Shown: positions 1 to 9,441, counted from the stretch's first letter. The stretch: DNA of 64,000 nucleotides from Polynucleobacter sp. Adler-ghost (GCF_018688495.1 NZ_CP061320.1:1336586-1400585); one strand, 5' to 3'. Numbers and translations are program-made. The notes: generated by a model from the sequence alone, not told the origin.

Positions 1-516
1 TCTTGCAGCATAGACTTGGCACGGTATTCCCACCATCGCTACTTTTTTATATCCTAACTCTCTTGCCTGCTCAAGATACTGAATGATAGGTGCATAGCCC
101 ATCTTCATACCTCGACACTGAGCCATATCTTCTGCTTTAGTGACGATTACTGGGCTTGGCTTCCAGCGATCCTTGGGGTCAGAACGCATGGTAATGACAG
201 CATCTATTTCCCCTCTCTCCAACAGAACCTCACATAGCCTACTAATAATCCCTGTCCATTGCGCACCAGGCAATGGGTTAATTAGTCGAGCCCTAAACAT
301 GTGGAGATAGGCGCCAAAAAATACCTCATCCGAGTTTTCTAGCTTCCGCTCTCTCCCATGAGCTGATAGTTCGTATTTTGGGTAATCAGGTTGAATAAAT
401 TGGCAAGCAGTAGCGCAGCGCTTGGGAGTTGAGGTGCGTGACACTCCACAATCAGTGCATAAGTCCCGATAGGGAAGATCTTGAGTTAAATCATTTCCTA
501 CCAATGCTTTATCCAA
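1..516 (-). CDS. bciB: 8-vinyl reductase BciB, FrhB/FdhB-type iron-sulfur flavoprotein (partial, C-terminus off window)
   Basis: I read this frame by hand on the minus strand; it is open from the window edge to about 516. The N-terminal part contains [19 protein letters not shown], the cysteine-rich motif typical of the FrhB-family ferredoxin-dependent 3,8-divinyl (proto)chlorophyllide 8-vinyl reductase BciB. It later has [10 protein letters not shown]-like and [11 protein letters not shown] segments, also FrhB-like. The role would be reduction of the C8 vinyl group during bacteriochlorophyll synthesis. It is the last visible gene of the bchG operon and overlaps or abuts the dxs stop (509-511). 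No ATG is available at the start. In-frame candidates are GTG at 531, TTG at 516 and TTG at 504 (weak GGAT upstream). The family call is fairly sure; the exact start is not. Confidence 0.75.
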   Translation of the reverse strand, partial: MDKALVGNDLTQDLPYRDLCTDCGVSRTSTPKRCATACQFIQPDYPKYELSAHGRERKLENSDEVFFGAYLHMFRARLINPLPGAQWTGIISRLCEVLLERGEIDAVITMRSDPKDRWKPSPVIVTKAEDMAQCRGMKMGYAPIIQYLEQARELGYKKVAMVGIPCQVYAAR

Positions 517-2392
517 ATCTAGAAATAACACTCTGCTTTATCTTTTGAGCAGAGAGTCCGTAATGATCTAATAGCAGATTGACATCGCCGTGCTCTACAT
601 ACTCATCAGGCAATCCAAGTTGGAGGGTTTCTATTTGAATATTCTTGTTAGACAACACCTCAAGGCAAGCACTTCCAGCACCCCCCTGAATTGCGCTATC
701 TTCAATCAAGACCAGAGCGTCGTGAGACTGGGCAATAGTCAGAAGTAACTCTTCATCAAGCGGCTTAACAAAGCGCATGTCTACTACAGTCGCATTAATC
801 TCTTCTGCTACGTCTAAGGCGGAATATAAGATTGGTCCAAAGCAGATGAAAGCGATTTTTTTCTTTGGAGGCGCTTCATGACTAATGCTGCGGACTATTC
901 TGCCCTTACCGATGGGTAGCGTATCTAATGAAGATTCAACTGGAGTTCCAACTCCGGAACCACGTGGGTAGCGGACAGCTGCTGGGCCATCATGCCTATA
1001 AGCAGTGCTTAACATTGCACGGCATTCTTGCTCATTCGAAGGGGTCATCAGAACTAAGTTTGGCAGGCAACGTAAGAAGGCAATATCAAATGCACCAGCA
1101 TGCGTTGCACCATCTGCACCAACAATACCAGCGCGATCAATCGCAAAAACAATCGGGAGGTTCTGCAAGGTGACATCGTGAATTAGCTGATCATAGCCGC
1201 GCTGTAAAAAGGTGGAGTAAATCGCAACTACTGGCTTTAAGCCTTCACAGGCAATTCCAGCGGCAAAGGTAACAGCATGCTGCTCTGCAATTCCAACATC
1301 AAAGTAGCGATCTGGGAAGCGCGCCTCAAACTCATTTAATCCAGAACCCTCACGCATGGCTGGCGTAATCGCAATCAGTCGCTCATCAGCAGCCCCCATA
1401 TCGCACAACCATTCACCAAATACTTGAGTAAAGGTTTTCTTACTTGCTTTGCCTGCTTGAATCCCTACGCTTGCATCAAATTTACCTGGTCCATGATAAA
1501 GAATGGGATCCTCTTCCGCCCTAGAATAACCTTTACCTTTTTTCGTAATGATATGAAGAAACTGGGGCCCCTCAGTTTGAGCAAGATGTTTGATGTTTTC
1601 TAGAGTAGGAATTAATACATCTAAATTATGTCCATCAATCGGGCCGTAGTAATCAAATCCAAATTCCTCAAAGATCGTGGCTGGACCAACCATGCCTTTT
1701 GCATGACCCTCGAGTCTTTTTGCAAACTCTCGTATTGGGGGAGCAACAGATAGCACCTTATCGATACCTCTTTTGGTTGCCGCATACATCGAGCCTGAAA
1801 TGAGTTTGACTAAATATCGATTGAGTGCTCCAACTGCTGGTGAAATCGACATCTCATTGTCATTGAGTATGACTATCAAAGGCACTTTTTTATTGACGCC
1901 AGCATTGTTCATGGCTTCAAACGCCATACCAGCACTCATAGCGCCATCACCAATAATAGCCACCACGCTGCGCTTTTCATTTTTAGTCTTCGCTGCTACA
2001 GCCATTCCCAGTGCAGCTGAAATACTCGTTGAAGAATGTGCAGTTCCGAAAGCGTCATACTCGCTCTCGCTTCGCTTTGGAAATCCTGAGATGCCACCGT
2101 ATTGACGCAGAGTAGACATTCCCTCACGTCGCCCCGTCAATACTTTATGGGCATAGCTTTGATGGCCTACATCCCAAATCATTCGGTCATGAGGGGTATC
2201 AAATACGTAATGCAGGGCAATAGCTAGCTCTACCGTTCCAAGATTAGAAGATAAATGTCCGCCAGTACTAGAAACAGAATTGAGAATAAAGCTGCGTAAT
2301 TCTTGAGCTATTTGAGGGAGCTGATTAGATTCATAGGCCCTCAAATCAGCAGGGCTAGTAATCGTCTCGAGAAGATTGGTGACCTTGAGCAT
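509..2392 (-). CDS. dxs: 1-deoxy-D-xylulose-5-phosphate synthase
   Basis: The 627-aa protein is full length for Dxs, which condenses pyruvate with glyceraldehyde-3-phosphate using thiamine diphosphate, the first step of the MEP isoprenoid pathway in the cytosol. The TPP motif starts with GDGAMSAG at about residues 148-155 and ends with the Asn-Asn pair near 162. The transketolase-like [10 protein letters not shown] segment lies at 74-83. The central pyrimidine-binding domain has [13 protein letters not shown]. It follows hemA by 6 bp and precedes bciB, so it is co-transcribed with bacteriochlorophyll genes and probably supplies the geranylgeranyl/phytyl tail and carotenoids. It may be a second, phototrophy-dedicated copy, but the rest of the genome is not visible here. 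Confidence 0.97.
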   Translation of the reverse strand: MLKVTNLLETITSPADLRAYESNQLPQIAQELRSFILNSVSSTGGHLSSNLGTVELAIALHYVFDTPHDRMIWDVGHQSYAHKVLTGRREGMSTLRQYGGISGFPKRSESEYDAFGTAHSSTSISAALGMAVAAKTKNEKRSVVAIIGDGAMSAGMAFEAMNNAGVNKKVPLIVILNDNEMSISPAVGALNRYLVKLISGSMYAATKRGIDKVLSVAPPIREFAKRLEGHAKGMVGPATIFEEFGFDYYGPIDGHNLDVLIPTLENIKHLAQTEGPQFLHIITKKGKGYSRAEEDPILYHGPGKFDASVGIQAGKASKKTFTQVFGEWLCDMGAADERLIAITPAMREGSGLNEFEARFPDRYFDVGIAEQHAVTFAAGIACEGLKPVVAIYSTFLQRGYDQLIHDVTLQNLPIVFAIDRAGIVGADGATHAGAFDIAFLRCLPNLVLMTPSNEQECRAMLSTAYRHDGPAAVRYPRGSGVGTPVESSLDTLPIGKGRIVRSISHEAPPKKKIAFICFGPILYSALDVAEEINATVVDMRFVKPLDEELLLTIAQSHDALVLIEDSAIQGGAGSACLEVLSNKNIQIETLQLGLPDEYVEHGDVNLLLDHYGLSAQKIKQSVISRFG

Positions 2393-2398
2393 AGTAAT

Positions 2399-3709
2399 TT
2401 ACTTTGACGTATAGATTGTCGAAATAATCTTCTTGAAATCTTCCAGATTTTCATGGCTAGAATTCTGAAGCGCACAAATTGGGGCGTGCATAAATTTGTT
2501 GGCTAGTGCGCTAGCCATTTGAGAAAGAACAATCATGGGATCTTCTCCTTTGGCAATTCTTCTGCCTGCTTTTTCCAGTTCAATTTTTTGATACCGCTCA
2601 CCCACATCCTGAATGGATTTAATGATGGGCACTACTGCTCTTTTTTCTAAGGCTTGATAAAACTCAATCACTCCCTTTTCAATGATTTTCTCTGCCTCAT
2701 GAACAGATTCTGTGCGATTGGCTTTGCCTGCACTCACAATCTCGCCCAGGTCATCGATAGAATATAAATAGGCATCTTTTACACTCTTAATCTCAGACTC
2801 AAAGTCTCTTGGAACTGCTAGGTCTATTAAGACCATGGGGCGAAACTGTCTTGCCTTCAAGGCCGTTTTAACCATACCTAGACCGATAATGGGCAATGAA
2901 CTTGCTGTGCAAGATACCACTACATCGTATTCATGTAGGTGCTGGGCTAACTCGTGCAAGGGGAATGCTTCAGTTACTAAATTTTGATCAGCGAAGGCTT
3001 TGATTAATTCACTACCCCTATCCACCGTACGATTAGAAATCGCAATCTTTTTGGGCTTCTTGCCCGCAAAATGACTTGCACAAAGACCAATCATTTCTCC
3101 TGCGCCGATGAACAGCACATTACATCCATTGATATCGCCAAAAATACGCTGAACCAGTTTGATTGAGGCGCCAGCCATTGATACTGAGTGAGCACCAATT
3201 TGTGTGTTGCCACGAACCACTTTAGCTACAGAGAAAGTCTTATCAAATAATGGCTTTAGATATGCGCCAACAGTTCCTACTTGATTAGCGCAGTCAATTG
3301 CCTTCTTCATTTGCCCCAGAATTTGGGTCTCTCCCAGCACCATAGAATCTAGCCCACTACCCACCCTAAAGGCATGCTTGACAGCATCTGCTGATGTTGC
3401 AGAGTAAATATAGGGACGCAGTGCATTACCTTGAACATTATTTTGCGCTGCTAACCAGTCAAAGGCTCTTTTTTCAAAATCATTATCTGCATACTCAATA
3501 TCGTTTGCAGCGCAGTAAATTTCCATACGGTTGCAAGTCGATAGAATTGCCACCTCAGGACTACTACTTGAGTTTTTTCCCTGCAAGTACTTACGCAAGT
3601 CAATTAATGAATCTTGCAAAATCTCAGGAGCTACAGCAACACTCTCTCGAATATCTATCGGAGCAGTGTGATGATTGACACCAAGATTGAGTAGTTTCAT
3701 GCTGGCCAT
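2399..3709 (-). CDS. hemA: Glutamyl-tRNA reductase
   Basis: HemA reduces glutamyl-tRNA to glutamate-1-semialdehyde with NADPH, the entry to tetrapyrrole synthesis by the C5 route. The 436-aa length fits the family. The N-terminal GVNHHTAP and the STCNRMEIY block with catalytic Cys59 are clear, as are FIGAGEM of the NADPH domain and the GETQILGQMK segment. The ATG at 3709 lies 3 bp after the tspO stop; Met4 (MKLLNLG) is an equally good biological start. Its place between tspO and dxs ties precursor supply to the bacteriochlorophyll operon. Confidence 0.97.
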   Translation of the reverse strand: MASMKLLNLGVNHHTAPIDIRESVAVAPEILQDSLIDLRKYLQGKNSSSSPEVAILSTCNRMEIYCAANDIEYADNDFEKRAFDWLAAQNNVQGNALRPYIYSATSADAVKHAFRVGSGLDSMVLGETQILGQMKKAIDCANQVGTVGAYLKPLFDKTFSVAKVVRGNTQIGAHSVSMAGASIKLVQRIFGDINGCNVLFIGAGEMIGLCASHFAGKKPKKIAISNRTVDRGSELIKAFADQNLVTEAFPLHELAQHLHEYDVVVSCTASSLPIIGLGMVKTALKARQFRPMVLIDLAVPRDFESEIKSVKDAYLYSIDDLGEIVSAGKANRTESVHEAEKIIEKGVIEFYQALEKRAVVPIIKSIQDVGERYQKIELEKAGRRIAKGEDPMIVLSQMASALANKFMHAPICALQNSSHENLEDFKKIISTIYTSK

Positions 3710-3712
3710 AAT

Positions 3713-4198
3713 TTAATAAGCCCCCGGATTGAGAACCAGAGTCTCCCAGTTCAAACACATCGCGATAGTGACCCAAATCAAATAGGGCAACATTAAAAAG
3801 GCAGCTAACTTGCGAATAGGCCACATGACCACCATGATTCCTAAGACTGATAGCCACAGAAAACCAGCTTCTATCAAAGACCAATCTGGGTGGTGCATAC
3901 GAAAGTAGAAGATGCTCCAGAGTATATTGAGGAAGCTATTGAGCACAAATAGCCCAACCAAAGAAATTCTCTGCGACCTTGTTGGGCGATTGTTAAAAGC
4001 AATCATCCAAGCCGCTGCTGATAGTATGAAAATAATGGTCCAGATCAAACCAAAGGCCCAATCTGGTGGTTTCCATGCAGGCTGCTTTAATGAGAAATAC
4101 CAAGGCCCGATTTCTGTCGCCAATCCACCCGCAACAGAAGTAATGATCATCCATGCGGCAATCATCAGCAGGTACTTGCATTCAAAGAAAATTCTCAT
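3713..4198 (-). CDS. tspO: TspO/MBR-family tryptophan-rich sensory protein
   Basis: The 161-aa membrane protein has five hydrophobic segments, many Trp residues and the TspO signatures GGLATEIGPWYFSLKQPAWKPP near the start and WTIIFILSAAAWM. TspO proteins bind porphyrins. In Rhodobacter, TspO acts in the outer membrane as a negative modulator of photosynthesis gene expression (established knowledge). The ATG overlaps the bchP stop as ATGA, so translation is coupled. A location between bchP and hemA suggests sensing or export of tetrapyrrole intermediates. The family assignment is secure; the precise role is inferred. Confidence 0.93.
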   Translation of the reverse strand: MRIFFECKYLLMIAAWMIITSVAGGLATEIGPWYFSLKQPAWKPPDWAFGLIWTIIFILSAAAWMIAFNNRPTRSQRISLVGLFVLNSFLNILWSIFYFRMHHPDWSLIEAGFLWLSVLGIMVVMWPIRKLAAFLMLPYLIWVTIAMCLNWETLVLNPGAY

Positions 4199-5400
4199 GC
4201 CTTAGCTAATCCCAATAAATGCCCCATATCTTTAAAGAAGATCTTGATATGAGCTAAAGGCTTTTTGCGCACGAGTTTTTTATTCATATAAGACTCGAAG
4301 GTCAGCTTCTGAACGTCCTTGTCTTCACACATTTTGACAAAACTCTCGCGACGCTTGTCAGTTGTGTACCAGAAATACTGCATGATCCCTAAAACCCAGA
4401 AAGTCATGCGATGCTCTTTCATAAAGCGCTTTCTAGCCAACTGCAACTTTGCGGGATCATTGCTCTCTACAAATTCATATACAGCCTCACCTGCTAACTG
4501 ACCACCTAGCATGGCGTAATAAATCCCCTCGCCAGATGCTGGCGCGACCACGCCTGCTGCATCACCAGCCAACACAACCTGCTGTCCATCATCCCATTTT
4601 TTAAGAGGCTTCATTGGTAAAGGTGCGCCCTCATGGCGGATGAGTTCTGCACCCTCAAGACCCACATCTGAGCGCAGCTTAGCTACGGCATTCCTCAAGG
4701 AGAAGCCTTTGTCAGCACTGCCAGTACCAATACTGATCGTATCCCCGTGAGGAAATACCCAGCCATAAAAATCGGGTGAGATCGGCTTTTGATACACCAC
4801 ATCACATCGGGTGGAATCAAAATGATGCGGGGTGTTTGGAGGTGTTTTAATAATTTCGTGATACGCAAAGACGTAATTGGCTTCAGCACAACCCTTTACT
4901 CCAGCGCTTCTTCCAACTTGAGACTTAGCACCATCAGCACCAATTACCGCTTTAGTAAGAACGCTTTTAATGGCACCAGAATCACCATCACGCGCACCTC
5001 TTGTGCGGTAATGAATACGAGCAAGTGGACCTTCACGTGTCAGGCTTTCAAAAAGGCCATCTTCTCGAGTCGCTCCAGCAGCGACAGCGCGCTTGCGCAG
5101 CCATTCATCGAATTGGGCTCGATCGACCATGCCAACAAAACCATTATCAATCGGAATGTCAACTGCTTTGCCAACAGGCGAAACCATACGTGCTGATTTT
5201 GCCTTGGCAACTAACAGCTCATCGGGAATCTCAAAGTCTTTGATTAAGCGCGGAGGAATAGCTCCACCGCAGGGTTTCACCCTGCCTCGCTTATCCAGCA
5301 ATAAAACTTGCTTTCCTTTTTTAGCCAGGGTTTGGGCTGCCGTAGCTCCTGCCGGACCGCCGCCGATCACCACCGCATCATAAATAAATTCTGTTCCCAT
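4195..5400 (-). CDS. bchP: Geranylgeranyl diphosphate/geranylgeranyl-bacteriochlorophyll reductase
   Basis: BchP is an FAD-dependent reductase that saturates the geranylgeranyl tail of bacteriochlorophyll to phytyl. The 401-aa sequence opens with the FAD-binding VVIGGGPAGATAA at about residues 10-22. It has KPCGGAIPPR at about 42-51 and a second nucleotide motif, VVLAGDAAGVVAPASGEGI, typical of the ChlP/BchP family. It sits 5 bp after the stop of the PucC-like gene and overlaps tspO by 4 bp. The order bchG, MFS gene, bchP is classic for purple bacteria. Confidence 0.96.
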   Translation of the reverse strand: MGTEFIYDAVVIGGGPAGATAAQTLAKKGKQVLLLDKRGRVKPCGGAIPPRLIKDFEIPDELLVAKAKSARMVSPVGKAVDIPIDNGFVGMVDRAQFDEWLRKRAVAAGATREDGLFESLTREGPLARIHYRTRGARDGDSGAIKSVLTKAVIGADGAKSQVGRSAGVKGCAEANYVFAYHEIIKTPPNTPHHFDSTRCDVVYQKPISPDFYGWVFPHGDTISIGTGSADKGFSLRNAVAKLRSDVGLEGAELIRHEGAPLPMKPLKKWDDGQQVVLAGDAAGVVAPASGEGIYYAMLGGQLAGEAVYEFVESNDPAKLQLARKRFMKEHRMTFWVLGIMQYFWYTTDKRRESFVKMCEDKDVQKLTFESYMNKKLVRKKPLAHIKIFFKDMGHLLGLAKA

Positions 5401-5405
5401 TCGCT

Positions 5406-6743
5406 TTACCTCGTTTGACTCGTAATGCTATTTTTTCTCTCAACTAGAGAGGCCATATATGCTGAAACAACGAACAACAGTGCTTCGATAAAAAAGACGC
5501 TGGAGTATGCAAAAGCAGGGTTAGTAAAAATGGATCTTGCTAAATCACTAGCTCCAGCACCAATTAATCCACCCAAGCCAAAGGCAATGGCTTGCGCACC
5601 ACCCCAAAGACCGATGCGCACACCCTCTTTGCCGGCTCCACCCACTACTGCTAATCGCATCATGGAGGCAATCGCCGCAATTGAAAAAGCGCCGTTTGCT
5701 AATCCAAGCAGAAATACATTAGGCTTTAATGGCCAATCACCTTCTAGCAAACCAGCGAGCACCAATCCGAACATGGCCAATGCGGATGCGAGACAGCCGT
5801 AAATCATCCATGAACGTAGCGAGCCAAAATATTTGCGTAATCGACTCGATCCACAGACGGCGACTAATAACATTCCGGTCAAAACACCAGCATGCTGAAT
5901 ACCTGAGAGGCTAGTTGTCTCACCCAAGGTATATTTAAAAATCATTCCTGCAAATGGCTCCAGAATCAAATCTTGGGCACTAAATGCCAGCATCGACAAA
6001 AAGATAAAGATCGTAAATCGCTTGGTATCTGGATCAGCCAAGATATCGCTCAGGGCTTTTTTGAAGGGGACTTTTTTATCTATATTCGCTCTACTATTTT
6101 GTAGATCATGACCTTCTAGCTTGAACAGAGCTGCAAAAGAAAGTGCCATAGCAGAAAGAGAGATGACGCCGGAGATCAAGATCACTTTTTCTGGCTCGTA
6201 TGGGTCTAAAAATTTTCCAGCAATACCGCTCGTCATAGCAAAACCAAAAATCATCATGAGCCATACCGTTGTAGCAGCAGCTGCTCTACGCTCGTCGCTC
6301 ACACCCTTAGCTAGTAGAGCTAACAGGGATGTACCGCTCATACTGACGCCAACACCAATAAAGAAGAAAGCAATAATGGCGGAGGCAATCCCTAAGAGAA
6401 GATGCACTCCCATTAATGCTGTCGCGATAGCAGCACCAAAACCACCCATCGCCAATAAAGTGATGCCACCTAATATCCAAGGCGTTTTCTTAGCCCCACT
6501 ATCGGACTCAAAGCCCATTCTTGGACGAATGACTTGCACAAAATAATGAATCGCCACTAAGAAGCCTGGGAGACTCGCTGGCAAGGCTAGCTCTACTACC
6601 ATGATTCGATTTAGAGTTGATGTGGTCATCACCACAATGGCGCCGATACAAGCTTGAACAAGCCCAATACGTACGATACTCAACCATCCGAATGTCGAGA
6701 GATTTAATAGTGGTTGACTGATTGCTATGCTCATATTAGCCAT
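5406..6743 (-). CDS. PucC/LhaA-family MFS protein between bchG and bchP
   Basis: This 445-aa polytopic membrane protein, with about 12 hydrophobic segments, belongs to the bacteriochlorophyll delivery (BCD/PucC) family of the major facilitator superfamily. It is related to LhaA at 12782-14212: both have a motif of the type LNRIMVVEL near residue 45 and a QDLILEPFAG/QDIILEPYGG block in the middle. The same position in other purple bacteria holds orf428/bch2. The likely role is handling of bacteriochlorophyll or assembly of antenna complexes in the inner membrane. The ATG lies 8 bp inside the end of bchG. I give no symbol because names for this paralogue differ between species. Confidence 0.9.
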   Translation of the reverse strand: MANMSIAISQPLLNLSTFGWLSIVRIGLVQACIGAIVVMTTSTLNRIMVVELALPASLPGFLVAIHYFVQVIRPRMGFESDSGAKKTPWILGGITLLAMGGFGAAIATALMGVHLLLGIASAIIAFFFIGVGVSMSGTSLLALLAKGVSDERRAAAATTVWLMMIFGFAMTSGIAGKFLDPYEPEKVILISGVISLSAMALSFAALFKLEGHDLQNSRANIDKKVPFKKALSDILADPDTKRFTIFIFLSMLAFSAQDLILEPFAGMIFKYTLGETTSLSGIQHAGVLTGMLLVAVCGSSRLRKYFGSLRSWMIYGCLASALAMFGLVLAGLLEGDWPLKPNVFLLGLANGAFSIAAIASMMRLAVVGGAGKEGVRIGLWGGAQAIAFGLGGLIGAGASDLARSIFTNPAFAYSSVFFIEALLFVVSAYMASLVERKNSITSQTR

Positions 6744-7614
6744 CCATTCCTGTTACTGCAAAAGCAGAAACCATCATTCCGGTAACTAAGACAGGAACTC
6801 CAAAGCCACTATAAAAAAGTGCTTTCTCTATGGGCCGCTTTAAAAAACCTCTTAATAAAATTACTTGCGCTACGATCAGTAGGCCAATGACTAAGGCATA
6901 CATTTCCTTATTCCAAGATAGCAGCAGGCATAGCACCACTATCTGCGGAATCAACATGAATGCTGCAGCAACTTGCGCCGCTCTTTTGGCTCCGAGTTGC
7001 ACGGGTAAGGAGCGCACACCCATTTGCCGATCACCCTCAATCGCTTTAAAGTCATTCAAAGTCATGATGCCGTGAGCACTTGCGCTATAAAGGCCGGCAA
7101 GTATTAGCGATGGTTTATTTGGCATTAGACCGCCTGATAGCAAGGTGGCACCCGTGACCCATGCCAAACCTTCGTAACTAATTCCGCACGCAAGATTTCC
7201 AAGCCAGCCATTATTTTTAAAGCGGATCGGTGGCATGCTGTAGAGCCAGGCAAGCACTAAGGCTAATAAGGTTGCGGCGAATCCAATCGGACCCAAGTAA
7301 CTTCCAACCCAGATAGAAATCAAAGACCAAATGATCGCGATGTATAAACCCCAGCGACCAGGTATGCGACCAGAAGGTATTGGCCGCATAGGTTCATTGA
7401 TCGCATCTACGTGTCGATCAAACCAATCATTGACCGCCTGACTAGAAGCACAAACTAGCGGACCAGTGAGAGCCAATCCGACAAGAAAAATCGGTAAATT
7501 GTCAGCAATTTTTTCACTGCCAGTGATAGAGCCACAAGCAAAGGCCCACATTGGCGGGAACCAAGTGATGGGCTTTAAAAGCGTCAAAATTGCTTTAGGA
7601 TCAGGCAGATTCAT
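6736..7614 (-). CDS. bchG: Bacteriochlorophyll synthase (chlorophyllide esterification)
   Basis: BchG is the membrane UbiA-type prenyltransferase that attaches geranylgeranyl diphosphate to bacteriochlorophyllide a. The Asp-rich motif NDWFDRHVDAINEP lies about 80 residues in, and a second motif, LNDFKAIEGDRQMGVRSLP, is also visible. I place the start at ATG 7614 (MNLPDPKAI). The frame extends upstream to a TTG at 7650, but that codon lies inside the PpsR-type operator and promoter. No Shine-Dalgarno sequence precedes the ATG. The gene heads the operon bchG, MFS gene, bchP, tspO, hemA, dxs, bciB. Confidence 0.95.
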   Translation of the reverse strand: MNLPDPKAILTLLKPITWFPPMWAFACGSITGSEKIADNLPIFLVGLALTGPLVCASSQAVNDWFDRHVDAINEPMRPIPSGRIPGRWGLYIAIIWSLISIWVGSYLGPIGFAATLLALVLAWLYSMPPIRFKNNGWLGNLACGISYEGLAWVTGATLLSGGLMPNKPSLILAGLYSASAHGIMTLNDFKAIEGDRQMGVRSLPVQLGAKRAAQVAAAFMLIPQIVVLCLLLSWNKEMYALVIGLLIVAQVILLRGFLKRPIEKALFYSGFGVPVLVTGMMVSAFAVTGMDG

Positions 7615-7621
7615 GTAAATG

Positions 7622-7662
7622 ATTTTGTCATTGACATTTAAAAGTGTCAATTAAATTTGACA
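7622..7662 (-). promoter_or_regulatory. bchG promoter with PpsR/CrtJ-type operator array
   Basis: TGTCAATTAAATTTGACA (7645-7662) is a perfect TGT-N12-ACA dyad, the consensus of the PpsR/CrtJ repressor. A second pair of half-sites, TGTCA and TGACA, lies at 7626-7636, so four half-sites are arrayed. Reading the minus strand, TTGACA (7650-7645), 17 bp, then CAAAAT (7627-7622) resembles a sigma70 promoter covered by these dyads. The repressor gene ppsR is in this window. The dyads are seen directly; repressor binding and the promoter are inferred. Confidence 0.7.
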
Positions 7663-7728
7663 TTTTTATTGCCTGTTTTTACAAGTGAAAACCCTTATAG
7701 ATCATCACTTAAGGGGAAAAGGAGGGGT

Positions 7729-8670
7729 TTAGGCTGCCCTGAGAAGCTCTTTTGGGAGAGAAAAATTCACTGTTTCCTCAATTCCCTGGAGTGGCGAAAC
7801 AGTTCCACTAGAAAATAGACCAATAGCTTCGACGATTTGCGCTGTTAATGCCTCTGGGGCGGAAGCCCCTGCTGTTACGCCAATATTACGAACCCCATCA
7901 AACCACTCGCCTTCAAGTTGAGATGGGTCATCTACTAAATAGGCGGGTACATGCATGCTTTCAGCAAGCTCTTGAAGACGCTTAGAGTTAGAGCTGTTTG
8001 GACTACCCACCACCACCACTAAATCTACCTGAGGAACCATTGCTTTGACGGCATCCTGACGATTCTGAGTGGCATAGCAAATGTCTTGGCGTTTTGGTGC
8101 ATGAATATTGGGGAACTTTTCCACCAATGCTTGAGTGATTTCTTGTGTTTCATCAACCGATAAGGTTGTTTGAGTGACATAAGCTACTGGCACATTTTCT
8201 TCAAAGTGCAGCTGGGCAATATCTTGTACGCTCTCAATGAGATAGATCGAAGAATCAATCTGACCCATCGTACCCTCAACTTCCGGGTGACCACGATGTC
8301 CAATCATGATGATTTGATATCCACGCTCTTTTAAGCGGACCACTTCAGCATGCACCTTGGCTACCAAAGGGCAAGTCGCATCAAATACCTTGAATTGACG
8401 ATTATCTGCCTCAATTCTGACGGCCTGTGAAACCCCATGCGCACTAAAAATCAGAATGGCACCCTGAGGAACATGCTCCAATTGATTAATGAAGACTACA
8501 CCACGAGATTCGAAATCTTTAACAACATAGGCGTTGTGAATGATTTCATGCCGAACATATATGGGGGCACCATAAATTCTGAGCGCCTCCTCAACTATCA
8601 AAATAGCCCTTTCAACTCCGGCACAAAAACCGCGGGGTTGCGCTAAGAAAATAGTTTTTTTTGAAAGCAT
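7729..8670 (-). CDS. ispH: 4-hydroxy-3-methylbut-2-enyl diphosphate reductase
   Basis: IspH (LytB) is the [4Fe-4S] enzyme that makes IPP and DMAPP in the last MEP step. At 313 aa it has normal length. It has the cluster cysteines in AQPRGFCAGVERAI (residues 10-23), DATCPLVAKVH, and the CYATQNRQ block, plus the conserved TQTTLSVDET and GSPNSSNS motifs. It follows puhE by 12 bp at the end of the bchF-to-ispH operon. Together with dxs it frames the isoprenoid supply for carotenoids and phytyl tails. It could be a second genomic copy, which cannot be judged here. Confidence 0.97.
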   Translation of the reverse strand: MLSKKTIFLAQPRGFCAGVERAILIVEEALRIYGAPIYVRHEIIHNAYVVKDFESRGVVFINQLEHVPQGAILIFSAHGVSQAVRIEADNRQFKVFDATCPLVAKVHAEVVRLKERGYQIIMIGHRGHPEVEGTMGQIDSSIYLIESVQDIAQLHFEENVPVAYVTQTTLSVDETQEITQALVEKFPNIHAPKRQDICYATQNRQDAVKAMVPQVDLVVVVGSPNSSNSKRLQELAESMHVPAYLVDDPSQLEGEWFDGVRNIGVTAGASAPEALTAQIVEAIGLFSSGTVSPLQGIEETVNFSLPKELLRAA

Positions 8671-8682
8671 ATTCGAATCAAA

Positions 8683-9441
8683 TTAGTGATTTTTTTTGTA
8701 GCCCCACTTCCAAAGTAATTCACTTGGAAAGGGCAGAATTAAAAAGAGGTGCTCTAATAAACCAAGGGCTAACAGGGTTCCTAGCAAAGCATATGAGGCC
8801 CTATCGAAGGGCGAAGAATCCAATCCTGCACTTGACCAAATCGGGATCAATATCATCACCGAGACTAAAACAGAAAATGGCATCAGGAAGTTCATTGCCC
8901 TACGTCTGAAGTAGGTGACTAAGTACTGTAGGTGCTGCGGCAAGAAAGACTCATTAAAATTAAGGACGCCCAAAAAGATATTGATCTTCGTACTCTGGCG
9001 CATTCCCCATAGGATGACAAAGGTCCAAAATCCAGTTTGATTCACTGAATCTAAGTTAATGAAAAATAGAATCATTCCTAAGCTCAGTAATGCCAGCTCG
9101 TGATAATTGATCGTCTGAAATGCATACCATGCTCTGGTCATGGGGCTCAGCCCATTAGGACATTCCGAACGTCGTGATCCAGTGATGTAGCCCAAAAGAA
9201 AGGCCAGCTCTTGCCATCCCCAAATGATGATGGCACAAGTAAATGAACAGTAAGCACCAGCAATCGTCGCCTGCTGACTGGAGATAGACAAACCCCAAAA
9301 GGCAAGCAATAAAACGCCAACCGAGACTACAAATATGGATTTAAAAAAACGCTTAGGAAGGCTATGCACCTTCAAAATAAGCCCTGTGCTAAACCACCAT
9401 ATAAAAACGGTGAATATCAGCGGGCTTATCCAAAAATACAT
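8683..9441 (-). CDS. puhE: Putative photosynthetic complex assembly protein PuhE
   Basis: This 252-aa integral membrane protein has about seven hydrophobic segments and matches the PuhE family (DUF3623) by pattern. It has a WISPLIFTVFIWWFSTG opening, a central RMAW/RAWYAFQTINYHELALL stretch and LNFNESFLPQHLQYLVTYFRRR. PuhE modulates bacteriochlorophyll and reaction-centre assembly in Rhodobacter (established). It is 6 bp downstream of acsF in the puh cluster, the normal position. Confidence 0.88.
   Translation of the reverse strand: MYFWISPLIFTVFIWWFSTGLILKVHSLPKRFFKSIFVVSVGVLLLAFWGLSISSQQATIAGAYCSFTCAIIIWGWQELAFLLGYITGSRRSECPNGLSPMTRAWYAFQTINYHELALLSLGMILFFINLDSVNQTGFWTFVILWGMRQSTKINIFLGVLNFNESFLPQHLQYLVTYFRRRAMNFLMPFSVLVSVMILIPIWSSAGLDSSPFDRASYALLGTLLALGLLEHLFLILPFPSELLWKWGYKKNH

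Noticed and set aside
7615-7650. Upstream TTG start for bchG, giving 12 extra residues
   Set aside because: The codons lie in the operator and promoter palindromes; ATG 7614 fits the family start better.
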